From Alphaproteobacteria bacterium (lineage in GTDB: Bacteria; Pseudomonadota; Alphaproteobacteria; Micropepsales; Micropepsaceae): a stretch of 60,191 bases of DNA. A program made the position numbers and the translations under genes. Below the pieces are notes generated by a model that worked only from the letters and a program-made list of their open reading frames with translations, had not been told where the DNA came from and ran no database searches. The DNA lies in the NCBI GenBank assembly GCA_028865545.1, contig JAGWJY010000016.1, positions 1 to 60,191 on the forward strand. Reading direction: 5' to 3'. Shown in pieces: positions 1-8,205 of this stretch (positions within the stretch are counted from its first letter, which is position 1; each line of letters begins with the position of its first letter).

Positions 1-149
1 TCGCGCAGCGCCGACGACAAAGGTTCGAGCAGCGCCTCGCGCTTCTTCAGCAGCTCCAGCGTGGCGCGGCGCGCCGAGCGCGGACCGAAGCCCGGCAATT
101 TGGCGAGCAGTTGGATGAGACGCTCGATCTCGGGGCCGATGGTGGACAC
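1..149 (-). CDS. recR: recombination mediator RecR, N-terminal part (cut by window edge)
   Basis: RecR works with RecF/RecO to load RecA at gapped DNA. Only the first 49 or so codons are inside the window. They begin with a GTG codon and read [20 protein letters not shown], followed by [13 protein letters not shown]. This is the typical RecR N-terminus with its helix-hairpin-helix motif ([11 protein letters not shown]). The GTG lies 3 nt beyond the dnaX stop codon, so the two are probably co-transcribed. The zinc finger and Toprim domain would lie outside the window. In many bacteria a ybaB/ebfC gene sits between dnaX and recR, and here there is no room for one. Function is inferred from family resemblance of the N-terminus only. 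Confidence 0.85.
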   Translation of the reverse strand, partial: MSTIGPEIERLIQLLAKLPGFGPRSARRATLELLKKREALLEPLSSALR

Positions 150-152
150 GCG

Positions 153-1892
153 CTAGTCTTCGTCTTTTTCCGGCAGCGGCGCGGCGACGTCCTCGAGGAC
201 GACGTCGCGCACCGCGACGATCTCGGCGCCGGGGAAACGATCCATGACGGCGCGCACCAGAGGTTCCTGCAGCACGCGTTCGTGGCGCGCCGCCTTGGCC
301 GCCTTCTTCTGCTCGGCCAGCGTCAGCTCGCCGCCTTCGCGCGCCACGCTCACCACCCAGCGCGTGCCGGTCCAGTCCTTCAGCTTCTGGCCGAGATCGG
401 CGGCGAGCGATTTGGGGGCGCGGGCGCTGGGGCGGAATTCGAGACGGCCCGGCTCGATGCCGACCAGATGCATGTCGTTTTCGATATGCACCTTGAGCAC
501 CGGCGCGCCTTTGGCCTGTGCCAGGGCGGCGAGATCTTCGAGGGAGCGCAGCGTGGGGGCGGATTGTGCGGCGGCCTGCGGCGCGGGCATCGCGGCGCTG
601 CGCGGTTCGCCGGCGATCTGCGCGCGCGCACCGCCGCCGGACGGCGAGGGAGACGGCGCACGTGGCGCCGGCGCGGCGCCGCCTTCCAGCAGATCGCGCA
701 CGAGTTTGTCCGTGGGCGGAAGATCGGCGGCATAAGCCAGGCGGATCAGCGCCATCTCGCAGGCGGCCACGGGGCGCGCGGCGTCGCGCACCTCGAACAG
801 GCCTTTCAACAGCAGCGACCAGGCGCGGGTCAGCGACGGCACGCTGAGCATCCCGGCCATGTCGGCGGCGCGCCTGGCTTCGCCCGAACCGCCGTCGAAG
901 AAGCCTTCGGCGGCGGGCGCCACCTTGATGCGGGTGAGAAAATGCACGGTCTCGAGCAGATCCTGCATCACCGCCATGGGATCGGCGCCGCGGTCGTAGA
1001 GTTCGTTCAGCTGGGCCAGCGCCTCGGCGATCTCGCCGCCCATCACCTTCTCGAACAGGTCGAGCACACGGCCGCGGTCGGCCAAGCCGAGCATGCCGCG
1101 GATGGTGTCGGCGGTGATGGTGCCGTCCTCGCCATGGGCGATGGCCTGATCGAGCAGCGACAGCGCATCGCGCACCGAGCCTTCGGCGGCGCGGGCGACC
1201 AGCGCCAGCGCGGCGTCCTCGATCTTGACGTTTTCCTTCTGCGCGATGCTCTGCAGATGGGCGACGAGTTCGCCGGTCTCGATGCGGCGCAGGTCGAAGC
1301 GCTGGCAGCGCGACAAGACCGTCACCGGCACTTTGCGGATCTCGGTGGTGGCGAAGACGAATTTCACATGCGGCGGCGGCTCTTCCAGCGTCTTGAGCAG
1401 GCCGTTGAAGGCCTGCTTCGACAACATGTGCACTTCGTCGATGATGTAGACCTTGTAGCGCGCCGAGGCCGGGGCGTAGCGCACGCCTTCGATGATCTCG
1501 CGCACGTCGTCGATGCCGGTGCGCGAGGCGGCGTCCATCTCCTGCACGTCGACATGGCGCGACTCGGCGATGGCGATGCAGGGATCGCAGACGCCGCAGG
1601 GCTGGATGGTGGGTTCGGTCCGCTTGCCGTCGGGGCCGATGCAGTTGAGCGCCCGGGCGATGATGCGCGCGGTGGTGGTCTTGCCCACGCCGCGCACGCC
1701 GGTGAGCATGAAGGCATGGGCGATGCGCCCGGTGGCGAAGGCGTTGGAGAGCGTGCGGACCAAGGCTTCCTGGCCGATCAGCCCGCTGAAATCGGAAGGC
1801 CGGTACTTGCGCGCCAGCACCTTGTATTCGCCCGCGCCTCCGGCGGAAGGCGTCGGCCCGAGGCCCAAGGATGGTTCCTGCGTCTCGTCCAT
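153..1892 (-). CDS. dnaX: DNA polymerase III subunit gamma/tau
   Basis: Clamp-loader ATPase of the replicative polymerase, about 579 aa. Visible motifs are the Walker A loop GVRGVGKTT (about residues 65-73), the clamp-loader zinc module (C84, C99, C102, C105), Walker B IDEVHML (about 151-157) and the SRC motif near 194-196. A Pro/Ala-rich linker starts near residue 420, followed by a C-terminal tau-like domain. I chose the ATG at 1892 (MDETQEPSLG). The open frame extends to 1934, but that would run into the SRP RNA gene ending near 1921. The gene lies directly downstream of ffs and 3 nt upstream of recR, suggesting one replication/recombination unit. No programmed-frameshift slippery run was identified, so whether a short gamma form is made is unknown. 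Confidence 0.95.
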   Translation of the reverse strand: MDETQEPSLGLGPTPSAGGAGEYKVLARKYRPSDFSGLIGQEALVRTLSNAFATGRIAHAFMLTGVRGVGKTTTARIIARALNCIGPDGKRTEPTIQPCGVCDPCIAIAESRHVDVQEMDAASRTGIDDVREIIEGVRYAPASARYKVYIIDEVHMLSKQAFNGLLKTLEEPPPHVKFVFATTEIRKVPVTVLSRCQRFDLRRIETGELVAHLQSIAQKENVKIEDAALALVARAAEGSVRDALSLLDQAIAHGEDGTITADTIRGMLGLADRGRVLDLFEKVMGGEIAEALAQLNELYDRGADPMAVMQDLLETVHFLTRIKVAPAAEGFFDGGSGEARRAADMAGMLSVPSLTRAWSLLLKGLFEVRDAARPVAACEMALIRLAYAADLPPTDKLVRDLLEGGAAPAPRAPSPSPSGGGARAQIAGEPRSAAMPAPQAAAQSAPTLRSLEDLAALAQAKGAPVLKVHIENDMHLVGIEPGRLEFRPSARAPKSLAADLGQKLKDWTGTRWVVSVAREGGELTLAEQKKAAKAARHERVLQEPLVRAVMDRFPGAEIVAVRDVVLEDVAAPLPEKDED

Positions 1893-1920
1893 GATAGCGG
1901 CCGGTCTGGGGCGGATGAGG

Positions 1921-2016
1921 TGGGAGGCTGGCAACGACCCGGGCCAAATTCGTTACGGCTGCTTCCTTCCGGACCTGACCGGGTTGGCGACAGGCCCGTC
2001 CGCCACCAACCTCCCG
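1921..2016 (-). ncRNA. ffs: signal recognition particle RNA (small, 4.5S type)
   Basis: Read on the minus strand, the segment contains the universal SRP domain IV core GGTCAGGTCCGGAAGGAAGC (about 1962-1981) with its GGAA tetraloop and asymmetric loop. The outer ends pair: GGGAGGTTGG (2014-2005) with CCAGCCTCCC (1931-1922), ten pairs with one G-U. The product of about 95 nt scaffolds Ffh for co-translational targeting of membrane proteins. The exact 5' and 3' ends are estimated from this closing helix. Placement immediately upstream of dnaX is a known alphaproteobacterial arrangement. Confidence 0.93.
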
Positions 2017-2115
2017 CAGGCAGTATAGCAAACCGAGGGCACGGCGTGGCAAGCGCCGATGATCGGCCGCGAAGTCCATGTCTGTGAATGGAAATCCGCG
2101 ATGCCGGCGAAGGCT

Positions 2116-3678
2116 TCAGGCGGCGGATTCCGCCGCTTCGTCCAGGATGCGGCTGGCGGGCAGCAGCACGGTCACCACCGTGCCGGCATTCTGGCGGCTC
2201 TCCAGCGTCATGCTACCGCCGTGCAATTCGATCAACTGCTTGGCCAGCGGCAGGCCCAGACCGGTTCCGGCATGCTCGCGTGCCAGCGTGGAATCGGCCT
2301 GATAGAAGGGCTGCAGCACATGCGCGATTTCGTCCGGCGGTATCCCGATCCCGGTGTCGGCGACGGTGATCTGCATGCCCTGCGGCAGGCGGCGGACCGA
2401 GACGGTGACCCGCCCGTCCGCCGGGGTGAATTTCACGGCGTTGGACAGAAGATTGATCAGCACCTGCTTGAGGCGCCGCTCGTCGGCCAGCAGGCGCGGC
2501 AGTTCGGCCGGGACGTCTTCGACCAGCGAAAGGCCGGTGGTCAGGGCCTGCGGCTCGACCATGCGCATCGCATCGCAGACGACAGCCCGCAGATCGACAT
2601 GCTCCTCGCGCAGCTCGCTCTTGCCCGCCTCCAGCCGCGACAAATCGAGAATATCGTTGATGAGAGCCAGCAGATGCCCGCCAGATTTGTTGATGTCGCA
2701 GGCATAGTCGCGATAGCGCACATCGCCGATCGGACCGAAGGGCTGCATCATGATCATCTCGGAAAAGCCGATGACGGCATTGAGCGGCGTGCGCAGCTCA
2801 TGGCTCATGCCCGCGAAGAAATCTGCCTTGGCCCGGCTGGCCTCGTCGGCCTTCGCCAGAGCCACGGCGCGCTCGTGCAGCGTCTCTTCCAGTTTCGCCC
2901 GCGTCGCTTCGAGCCGGGCGATATGGCTGCGCATCCGCACCGCTTCCTGTTCGGCGCGGCCCGCCAGATGATGGTCGACCATCGTCATGATCAGGCCCAG
3001 CCCGACGATCAGCGTCGCGATCGCCGCTACCGCGATCGCCAGCGTCGCCGGGTCCATGACACCCTGGGGCGCGGCGATCGTCGGATCATAGGTGAAGGCG
3101 ACCGCCGACATGCCGGTGAAATGCATGCCGCAAATGGCGATGGTGAAGATGACGGCCGCCGCCGCATAGGACGGCAACGCCCGGGCCCGGTCCGCGATCG
3201 CCATGCCGACCGCCATGACCACGACGCCGATGACCAGCGACGCCGTCACATAACCCATGTTCCAGGTTTCGACGGCCGGCGCGTGCAACGCGGCCATGCC
3301 GATATAATGCATGGCGCAAATGGCCGCGCCGACCACGGCGCCGCCGACGAGCGCGAAACGCGGCTTCAGCGCCAGCGCAAAGCCGAGACCCGACAACACG
3401 ATGGCGACGATGATCGACAACACCGTGCGCGAGATGTCGTAGGCGAAGGGAAAGCCCGCCTGATAGGCCAGCATGGCGACGAAATGGGTCGCCCAGATGC
3501 CGCTGCCGAAGACCACCCCGGCGCCGCTGACCCACAGCGCCCGCACATTGCCCGCGCCGGCGCGGGCGCGTTCGAGCGGACCGAGCGTCGTGGCGCTGGC
3601 GAACAGACACAGCACAGCCGCAAGGGCGACCAGGCGCAGGTCATGTTCTCCCGTGATGCATCCGACGACGTGCCACAT
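2116..3678 (-). CDS. MHYT-domain sensor histidine kinase
   Basis: A 520-residue membrane histidine kinase. The N-terminal 230 residues hold about seven hydrophobic segments with repeated MHYT-type motifs (THFVAML, MHYIGM, MHFTGM), a domain proposed to bind a metal and sense a diatomic gas or redox state. A short coiled linker leads to a HisKA domain with the phospho-acceptor in MSHELRTPLN (near residue 290), then a HATPase_c domain with the N box (LINLLSNAVKF), DTGIGI and GTGLGL. There is no receiver domain and no response-regulator gene beside it, so its partner is elsewhere. It is divergent from nudC across 166 bp. Family assignment is firm; the signal is unknown. Confidence 0.9.
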   Translation of the reverse strand: MWHVVGCITGEHDLRLVALAAVLCLFASATTLGPLERARAGAGNVRALWVSGAGVVFGSGIWATHFVAMLAYQAGFPFAYDISRTVLSIIVAIVLSGLGFALALKPRFALVGGAVVGAAICAMHYIGMAALHAPAVETWNMGYVTASLVIGVVVMAVGMAIADRARALPSYAAAAVIFTIAICGMHFTGMSAVAFTYDPTIAAPQGVMDPATLAIAVAAIATLIVGLGLIMTMVDHHLAGRAEQEAVRMRSHIARLEATRAKLEETLHERAVALAKADEASRAKADFFAGMSHELRTPLNAVIGFSEMIMMQPFGPIGDVRYRDYACDINKSGGHLLALINDILDLSRLEAGKSELREEHVDLRAVVCDAMRMVEPQALTTGLSLVEDVPAELPRLLADERRLKQVLINLLSNAVKFTPADGRVTVSVRRLPQGMQITVADTGIGIPPDEIAHVLQPFYQADSTLAREHAGTGLGLPLAKQLIELHGGSMTLESRQNAGTVVTVLLPASRILDEAAESAA

Positions 3679-3844
3679 CGGCTGAATGTGGCATCTCCGA
3701 TGTAAATTACGCCCTAAGCAATGACCCTTTTTTGCCGATAATCTGCATCATTGCGGCAACCTCGAGCTGCAAAATCGGCCGCTAACGCCTTGTATTTGCG
3801 CGGCCGGCGGATACGTATTGTTAAGCATTCCGCTCGAGCCCCCG

Positions 3845-4750
3845 ATGATCGCATTTGCCGGCAATCCGCTGAACCGCCTGAGCGAAAAGCGTCCCGACAC
3901 GGCGTGGATAGCCGAAAGGCTGCGCGATCCCGCTTCGCTGATCCTGCCGGTGTGGCGGCTACAGCCTTTCATGACCGGCGGCGATGCGGCGCTGCAAGCC
4001 GGCTTCCTGCGCCCCGGCGCGGCGGAGAGCCTGGCGGCACCGGACGCGCCTTGCATTTTCCTGGGACTGGAAGGCGCGCGCGCGATGTTCGCACGCGACA
4101 TCTCCGCCGCCGAGAATCCGCAGCACGGCGGACCGCTGGCCGGGCTCGGTGAATTCCGCGAACTGCGCGGTGCGGCGCCCCTGCTGCCGGCAAAGGATCT
4201 GGCGATCCTCGGTCAAGCCAAAGCGATGATCGACTGGCATCAGCGCCACGGCTTCTGCGCGCGCTGCGGGGCGCCGTCGGTCGCGGCCGACGCGGGATAC
4301 AAGCGTGTGTGTACGGTGTGCGGCACCGAACATTTTCCGCGCACCGATCCGGCAGTGATCATGCTGGCGACCCAAGGCGACGCCTGCCTGCTGGGGCGCA
4401 ACAAGAATTGGCCGCCGGATTTCTATTCGGCGCTGGCGGGATTTCTGGAACCCGGCGAAAGCATCGAGGAAGCGGTGTGCCGCGAGCTGTTCGAAGAGGC
4501 CGGCGTGCGCGCCGGCGCGGTGAGATATTACGCCTCGCAGCCCTGGCCGTTTCCCTCACAGCTGATGATCGGTTGCTTCGCGGAATGCGAGTCGCGCGAT
4601 CTGGTGCTGGATGCGAATGAGATCGCCGAGGCGGAATGGTTCACCCGTGAGAGAGCGCGTGCCTTGCTGGCGGGCGCGCTCGCCGGACGGCGCGGCCCGT
4701 TCTCCGTCGCCATCGCGCATCATCTGATAAGAGCGTGGATACAAGAGTAA
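3845..4750 (+). CDS. nudC: NAD(+)/NADH diphosphatase NudC (Nudix)
   Basis: About 301 aa. NudC cleaves NADH to NMNH and AMP and can remove NAD caps from RNA. The four-cysteine zinc ribbon is present (CARCGAP ... CTVCGTEHFPRTDPAVI), followed by the Nudix box GFLEPGESIEEAV...REL.EEAGV with its catalytic glutamates. The NudC-specific SQPWPFPSQLMIG signature follows the box. The N-terminal domain is present. I chose the ATG at 3845 (MIAFAGNPLN); the frame also opens at a TTG at 3818, which is less likely. The gene converges on pheA, with 48 bp between the stops. Confidence 0.93.
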   Translation: MIAFAGNPLNRLSEKRPDTAWIAERLRDPASLILPVWRLQPFMTGGDAALQAGFLRPGAAESLAAPDAPCIFLGLEGARAMFARDISAAENPQHGGPLAGLGEFRELRGAAPLLPAKDLAILGQAKAMIDWHQRHGFCARCGAPSVAADAGYKRVCTVCGTEHFPRTDPAVIMLATQGDACLLGRNKNWPPDFYSALAGFLEPGESIEEAVCRELFEEAGVRAGAVRYYASQPWPFPSQLMIGCFAECESRDLVLDANEIAEAEWFTRERARALLAGALAGRRGPFSVAIAHHLIRAWIQE

Positions 4751-4770
4751 GGGCGCGCAGGCGTGAATGT

Positions 4771-4798
4771 TTTCTGCCCCCGTACAGGGGGGAAGAAA
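4771..4798. terminator. hairpin between convergent nudC and pheA
   Basis: TTTCT pairs with AGAAA and CCCCC with GGGGG around a six-base loop, giving ten pairs with one internal mismatch. It lies between two convergent stop codons. There is no U-tract after the stem on either strand, so it is a possible bidirectional transcription stop rather than a classical one. Confidence 0.4.
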
Positions 4799-5701
4799 CT
4801 ACGGCATCTCGGCTCTGAAGGGATGCGCGGGATAGATGCCGAGCATCACCACCTTGCTGGAGAAGAACTGCAGCTCCTCCAGCGCCAGGCGGACGTTTTT
4901 CGAATCCGGATGGCCTTCGATGTCGGCGTAGAACTCGGTGGCGTTGAACGAACCGCCGAGCTGATAGCTTTCCAGCTTGGTCATGTTGACGCCGTTGGTG
5001 GCGAAACCGCCCATCGCCTTGTAGAGCGCCGCCGGCACGTTACGCACGCCGAACAGGAAGGTGGTGATGACCGGACTGCCGTCGTTGGGCGCGTCGTCCG
5101 GCTCGCCGCCGATGATGAGGAAGCGCGTCATGTTGTGCGGCTCGTCTTCCACGTCGGCGCGCAGCACGTCGAGGCCGTAGATCTCGCCGGCCAGAGACGA
5201 GGCGATGGCCGAAGCGCTGGGATCCTTCAGCTCGGCGATATGGCGCGCGGCGCCCGCCGTGTCCGACCATTGCTTGTCGGCGAGGTTCAGCTCCCTGATG
5301 ACCTTGCGGCATTGGCCGAGCGCGGGGCCCTGGCTGTAAACCGTCTTCACACCGGAAAGCCTGGCGCCCTTCATCCCCAGCAGCTGATGGCGCACGCGAT
5401 GGAAATGCTCGCCGAGGATGAAGAGGTTGCGCGGCCCTTCGGAGACGTGACCTTTGATCGCCCGGCCGAAATAGCGCACCAGGAAATGCACGTCGGCGAT
5501 GCGGCCATAAACCGAATTCTCCACCGGGATGATGGCCAGATCGGCGTCGCCGCTGCGCACCGCTTCCAACGCCGCTTCGAAGGTCGGCTTGCCCACCGCC
5601 TCGGCATGCGGCACCGCCTCGCGCGCGGCGAGATTGGCATAGGCGCCGGGTTCGCCCTGGAAGGCGACCCGCTTGGCGCTGGCGATCAACGTCGAACTCA
5701 T
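4799..5701 (-). CDS. pheA: prephenate dehydratase
   Basis: About 300 aa, monofunctional. It converts prephenate to phenylpyruvate in phenylalanine synthesis. The start MSSTLIASAKRVAFQGEPGA matches the family's opening; the frame extends further 5' but would enter kdsB. The catalytic region is recognisable in IPVENSVYGRIADVHF and in TVYSQGPALGQCR, and the C-terminal ACT regulatory domain begins near residue 205 (FLFGVRNVPAALYKAMG) with the LESYQLGGSFN motif that binds phenylalanine for feedback control. No chorismate mutase domain is fused. The gene starts 10 nt after kdsB, and kdsB-pheA is a known alphaproteobacterial pairing. Confidence 0.94.
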   Translation of the reverse strand: MSSTLIASAKRVAFQGEPGAYANLAAREAVPHAEAVGKPTFEAALEAVRSGDADLAIIPVENSVYGRIADVHFLVRYFGRAIKGHVSEGPRNLFILGEHFHRVRHQLLGMKGARLSGVKTVYSQGPALGQCRKVIRELNLADKQWSDTAGAARHIAELKDPSASAIASSLAGEIYGLDVLRADVEDEPHNMTRFLIIGGEPDDAPNDGSPVITTFLFGVRNVPAALYKAMGGFATNGVNMTKLESYQLGGSFNATEFYADIEGHPDSKNVRLALEELQFFSSKVVMLGIYPAHPFRAEMP

Positions 5702-5711
5702 CTCTAAACCT

Positions 5712-6452
5712 TCATGCCCTGTCGCGCACCACGGCGGCGCGCGCCTTTTCCAGATCGGCCTGGGTGTCGACAGATAGCGGTACCGCATCCACCTTGGCCA
5801 CCCCGATCTTCATGCCCGCTTCGAGGGCGCGCAACTGTTCCAGCTTTTCGCGCTTTTCCAGAACCGAGGGCTGCATGCCGACGAACCGCGCCAGCGCCTC
5901 GCGCGTGTAGGCGTAGATGCCGACATGGACATAGACCGGTCCCTTGCCCCAGGGGGCGCGCGCCCGGGTGAAATAATGCGCGTTGCCGCGCGTGCCGCCC
6001 ACGTCCCATGTCACCACCGCCTTGGTCACGTTGGGGTTGTCGGCGTCGGCATCATCGTCACTTTCGGCCGCCGCCGTGGCGATGTCGGCGCCGGTGGTGG
6101 CCAGGGCATCGAGGCAGGCCCGGATCACCAAGGGATCGATGGTCGGCAAATCGCCTTGCAAGTTGACGATCACGTCGTGCTCGAAGCCGCGGTCCACAGC
6201 GTTAAGAGCGGCGAAAACCCTGTCCGAGCCGGACGGAAGATCGGGCGCCGTCAGCACCGCCCGGCCGCCAGCCTCCTCCACCGCCTGCGCGATCTCACGC
6301 TCCGCAGCGGCAACAACGACAGGCCCCACCTTGGCCGCCACGGCCTGGCGCCAGACACGGACGATCATCGGGACGCCTTCGATATCGGCGAGCGGCTTGC
6401 CGGGGAGGCGCGTGGACGCCATCCGCGCCGGGATAAGGATGATCGGTTTCAT
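5712..6452 (-). CDS. kdsB: 3-deoxy-manno-octulosonate cytidylyltransferase
   Basis: About 246 aa. It makes CMP-Kdo for the inner core of lipopolysaccharide, in the cytoplasm. The nucleotidyltransferase signature IPARMASTRLPGKPLADI is at the N-terminus, with VNLQGDLPTI in the middle and the family's HVGIYAYTREALARF further on. The ATG at 6452 gives MKPIILIPARM; a GTG two codons earlier is possible. It shares a 135-bp divergent promoter region with the cytochrome c gene on the other strand and runs into pheA. The presence of kdsB shows that the cell is Gram-negative and makes Kdo. Confidence 0.95.
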   Translation of the reverse strand: MKPIILIPARMASTRLPGKPLADIEGVPMIVRVWRQAVAAKVGPVVVAAAEREIAQAVEEAGGRAVLTAPDLPSGSDRVFAALNAVDRGFEHDVIVNLQGDLPTIDPLVIRACLDALATTGADIATAAAESDDDADADNPNVTKAVVTWDVGGTRGNAHYFTRARAPWGKGPVYVHVGIYAYTREALARFVGMQPSVLEKREKLEQLRALEAGMKIGVAKVDAVPLSVDTQADLEKARAAVVRDRA

Positions 6453-6587
6453 GGGCACACCCTTGATTTATGCGACGCCACGCCGCAATAACGACTCCGG
6501 AGGGGCTGTCAGCCACAGCGGGGCGGACATCTTTCTTGTCCTAGTGTTCTCACGGCGCAAGGCCACAAAACTGCGGAGCCTGACCAT

Positions 6588-7190
6588 ATGGATTCCTGGG
6601 AATGGAACAAGATCGCCGGCGCGATCCTCGGCACATTGATCTTCGTTCTCGTCGTCAAATTCACGGCAGACGCGTTCTTCGAACCAACCCCGCCAGCCAA
6701 GCCAGGTTATGTGGTCGCAGGCGTTCCTGACGAGCAGTCCACCAGCACCGCCACAACGGCACCTACCGAAGAGCCTTTGCCCGATTTCGGCAGCGTTTTG
6801 CCGACGGCGGACGTCGCGGCCGGCAAAGAGATTTCGCATCGCTGCGAACAGTGCCACGACCTCTCCAAGGGCGGCCCGAACAAGATCGGTCCGAACCTCT
6901 GGGGCGTGGTGGGACGCGACAGAGCCACGCACCCCGGCTTCGACTATTCGAGCGCCATGTCGGGCAGCCACAATCCGTGGACCTTCGACGAATTGTTCCG
7001 CTTCCTGAAGTCGCCGCAGGCTTATGTTCCGGGCACCAAGATGACCTTTGCCGGTCTGCGGAGCGCACAGGATCGCATCAACCTCCTGGCCTATCTGCGC
7101 ACGCAGAGCGACAGCCCGGTGCCGATCCCGCCGCCCGCCGCCAAAGGCGCCGCGGCCGCACCGGCCGCGAAGCCCGCGGAGAAGAAGTAA
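6588..7190 (+). CDS. membrane-anchored class I cytochrome c (CycM type)
   Basis: 200 aa. One membrane segment (about residues 10-24) acts as an uncleaved anchor, followed by a Thr/Pro-rich linker and a class I cytochrome domain. Haem is attached at C86-E-Q-C89-H90, with M152 (GTKMTFAG) as the likely sixth ligand. The tail from about 175 is Ala/Pro/Lys-rich and probably disordered. In rhizobia the CycM-type cytochrome sits in the same position, divergent from kdsB-pheA, and carries electrons from the bc1 complex to the aa3 oxidase. That role is inferred here. A GCGGAG ribosome site precedes the ATG. Confidence 0.88.
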   Translation: MDSWEWNKIAGAILGTLIFVLVVKFTADAFFEPTPPAKPGYVVAGVPDEQSTSTATTAPTEEPLPDFGSVLPTADVAAGKEISHRCEQCHDLSKGGPNKIGPNLWGVVGRDRATHPGFDYSSAMSGSHNPWTFDELFRFLKSPQAYVPGTKMTFAGLRSAQDRINLLAYLRTQSDSPVPIPPPAAKGAAAAPAAKPAEKK

Positions 7191-7251
7191 ACGCAGGACT
7201 GCGTGAGCCTCGTCTCTTGAAACCGGTCGCAAGACCGGCGAGCGTTCGGTC

Positions 7252-8190
7252 ATGACAAAGCCGAACCTTCTGATGATCGTGCCCGAGAAGTGGTCCAGCT
7301 TGTGGACCGCCGGGCTGGACAACAGTCCCGTCCGCCCTCTGGTGCACGGGCAAGACCGCTACACGCCCGGCAGCATCGATTATGTGCTGAGCTTCCGCCC
7401 ACCGCCGGGATTGCTGAAGACGCTGCCGAACCTGAAGGCGGTGTTCTCGCTGGGCGCCGGCGTCGACGGGTTCCTGGCGGACCCGGATTATCCCAAGCAG
7501 GTGCCGCTGGTGCGCTTCGTCGACAATACGTTGTCGGCGGAGATGGCGCAGTTCGTCCTTCTGCATGTGCTGATGCATCACCGCCACCAGCGCCTGTTCG
7601 ACGCGGCACAGGCACAGCGCAAATGGCGACAGATGGTGCTGCCGCGCCGCACCGAAGACACGCGCATCGGATTTCTCGGCTTCGGCGAGATCGGCCGCGT
7701 CACGGCACGGCATTTCGTCGACCTTGGCTTTCCGGTCTCGGCGTGGAGCCGCACGCGCAAGGATGCGCCCGGGCTGAAAAGCTTTGCCGGCGAAGGCGAA
7801 TTGGAAACCTTCCTCGCTCAGACGGACATTCTGGTTTGCCTGCTGTCGCTGACGCGCCAGACCGCCGGCATTCTCAACGCCAAGACCTTCGCGGCCCTGC
7901 CCAAGAACGCTTTCGTCATCAATGTGGCGCGCGGCGGACATCTGATCGAAAAGGATCTGATCGCGGCGCTCGACGCGGGCCATCTATGCGGCGCCGTGCT
8001 CGACGTCTTCGAGATCGAGCCGCTGCCGGATAGCAGTCCCTTATGGCGGCATCCCAAGGTGACGGTGACGCCGCACATCGCGGCGATCTCCCAGCCGGCC
8101 GTCGCGGTGCAATACGTGATCGACGGCATCGCCAAATTCGAGCGCGGCGAGAAACCGGACAACATCGTGGACGTCGAGACGGCGTATTAG
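7252..8190 (+). CDS. glyoxylate/hydroxypyruvate reductase A-type 2-hydroxyacid dehydrogenase
   Basis: 312 aa. An NAD(P)H-dependent reductase of 2-oxoacids, of the GhrA branch. The Rossmann loop is GFLGFGEIGRVTARHF (about residues 139-154); SRTRKD after it favours NADP binding. The catalytic set is visible: R in VINVARGGHL, E in DVFEIEPLP and H in VTPHIAA. It lies 61 bp downstream of the cytochrome c gene and converges on the aminopeptidase with 15 bp between the stops. The substrate (glyoxylate, hydroxypyruvate or another 2-oxoacid) cannot be told from sequence. Confidence 0.87.
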   Translation: MTKPNLLMIVPEKWSSLWTAGLDNSPVRPLVHGQDRYTPGSIDYVLSFRPPPGLLKTLPNLKAVFSLGAGVDGFLADPDYPKQVPLVRFVDNTLSAEMAQFVLLHVLMHHRHQRLFDAAQAQRKWRQMVLPRRTEDTRIGFLGFGEIGRVTARHFVDLGFPVSAWSRTRKDAPGLKSFAGEGELETFLAQTDILVCLLSLTRQTAGILNAKTFAALPKNAFVINVARGGHLIEKDLIAALDAGHLCGAVLDVFEIEPLPDSSPLWRHPKVTVTPHIAAISQPAVAVQYVIDGIAKFERGEKPDNIVDVETAY

Positions 8191-8205
8191 GCGCCGGCGG
8201 AAGGT

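Noticed and set aside
111-2087. 658-codon open frame on the plus strand across dnaX and ffs
   Set aside because: Antisense shadow of dnaX in GC-rich DNA; His/Arg/Gly-rich product with no family pattern, and it runs through the SRP RNA.
2059-3705. 548-codon plus-strand open frame opposite the MHYT kinase
   Set aside because: Arg/His/Asp/Gln-rich antisense shadow; the kinase on the minus strand has full motifs.
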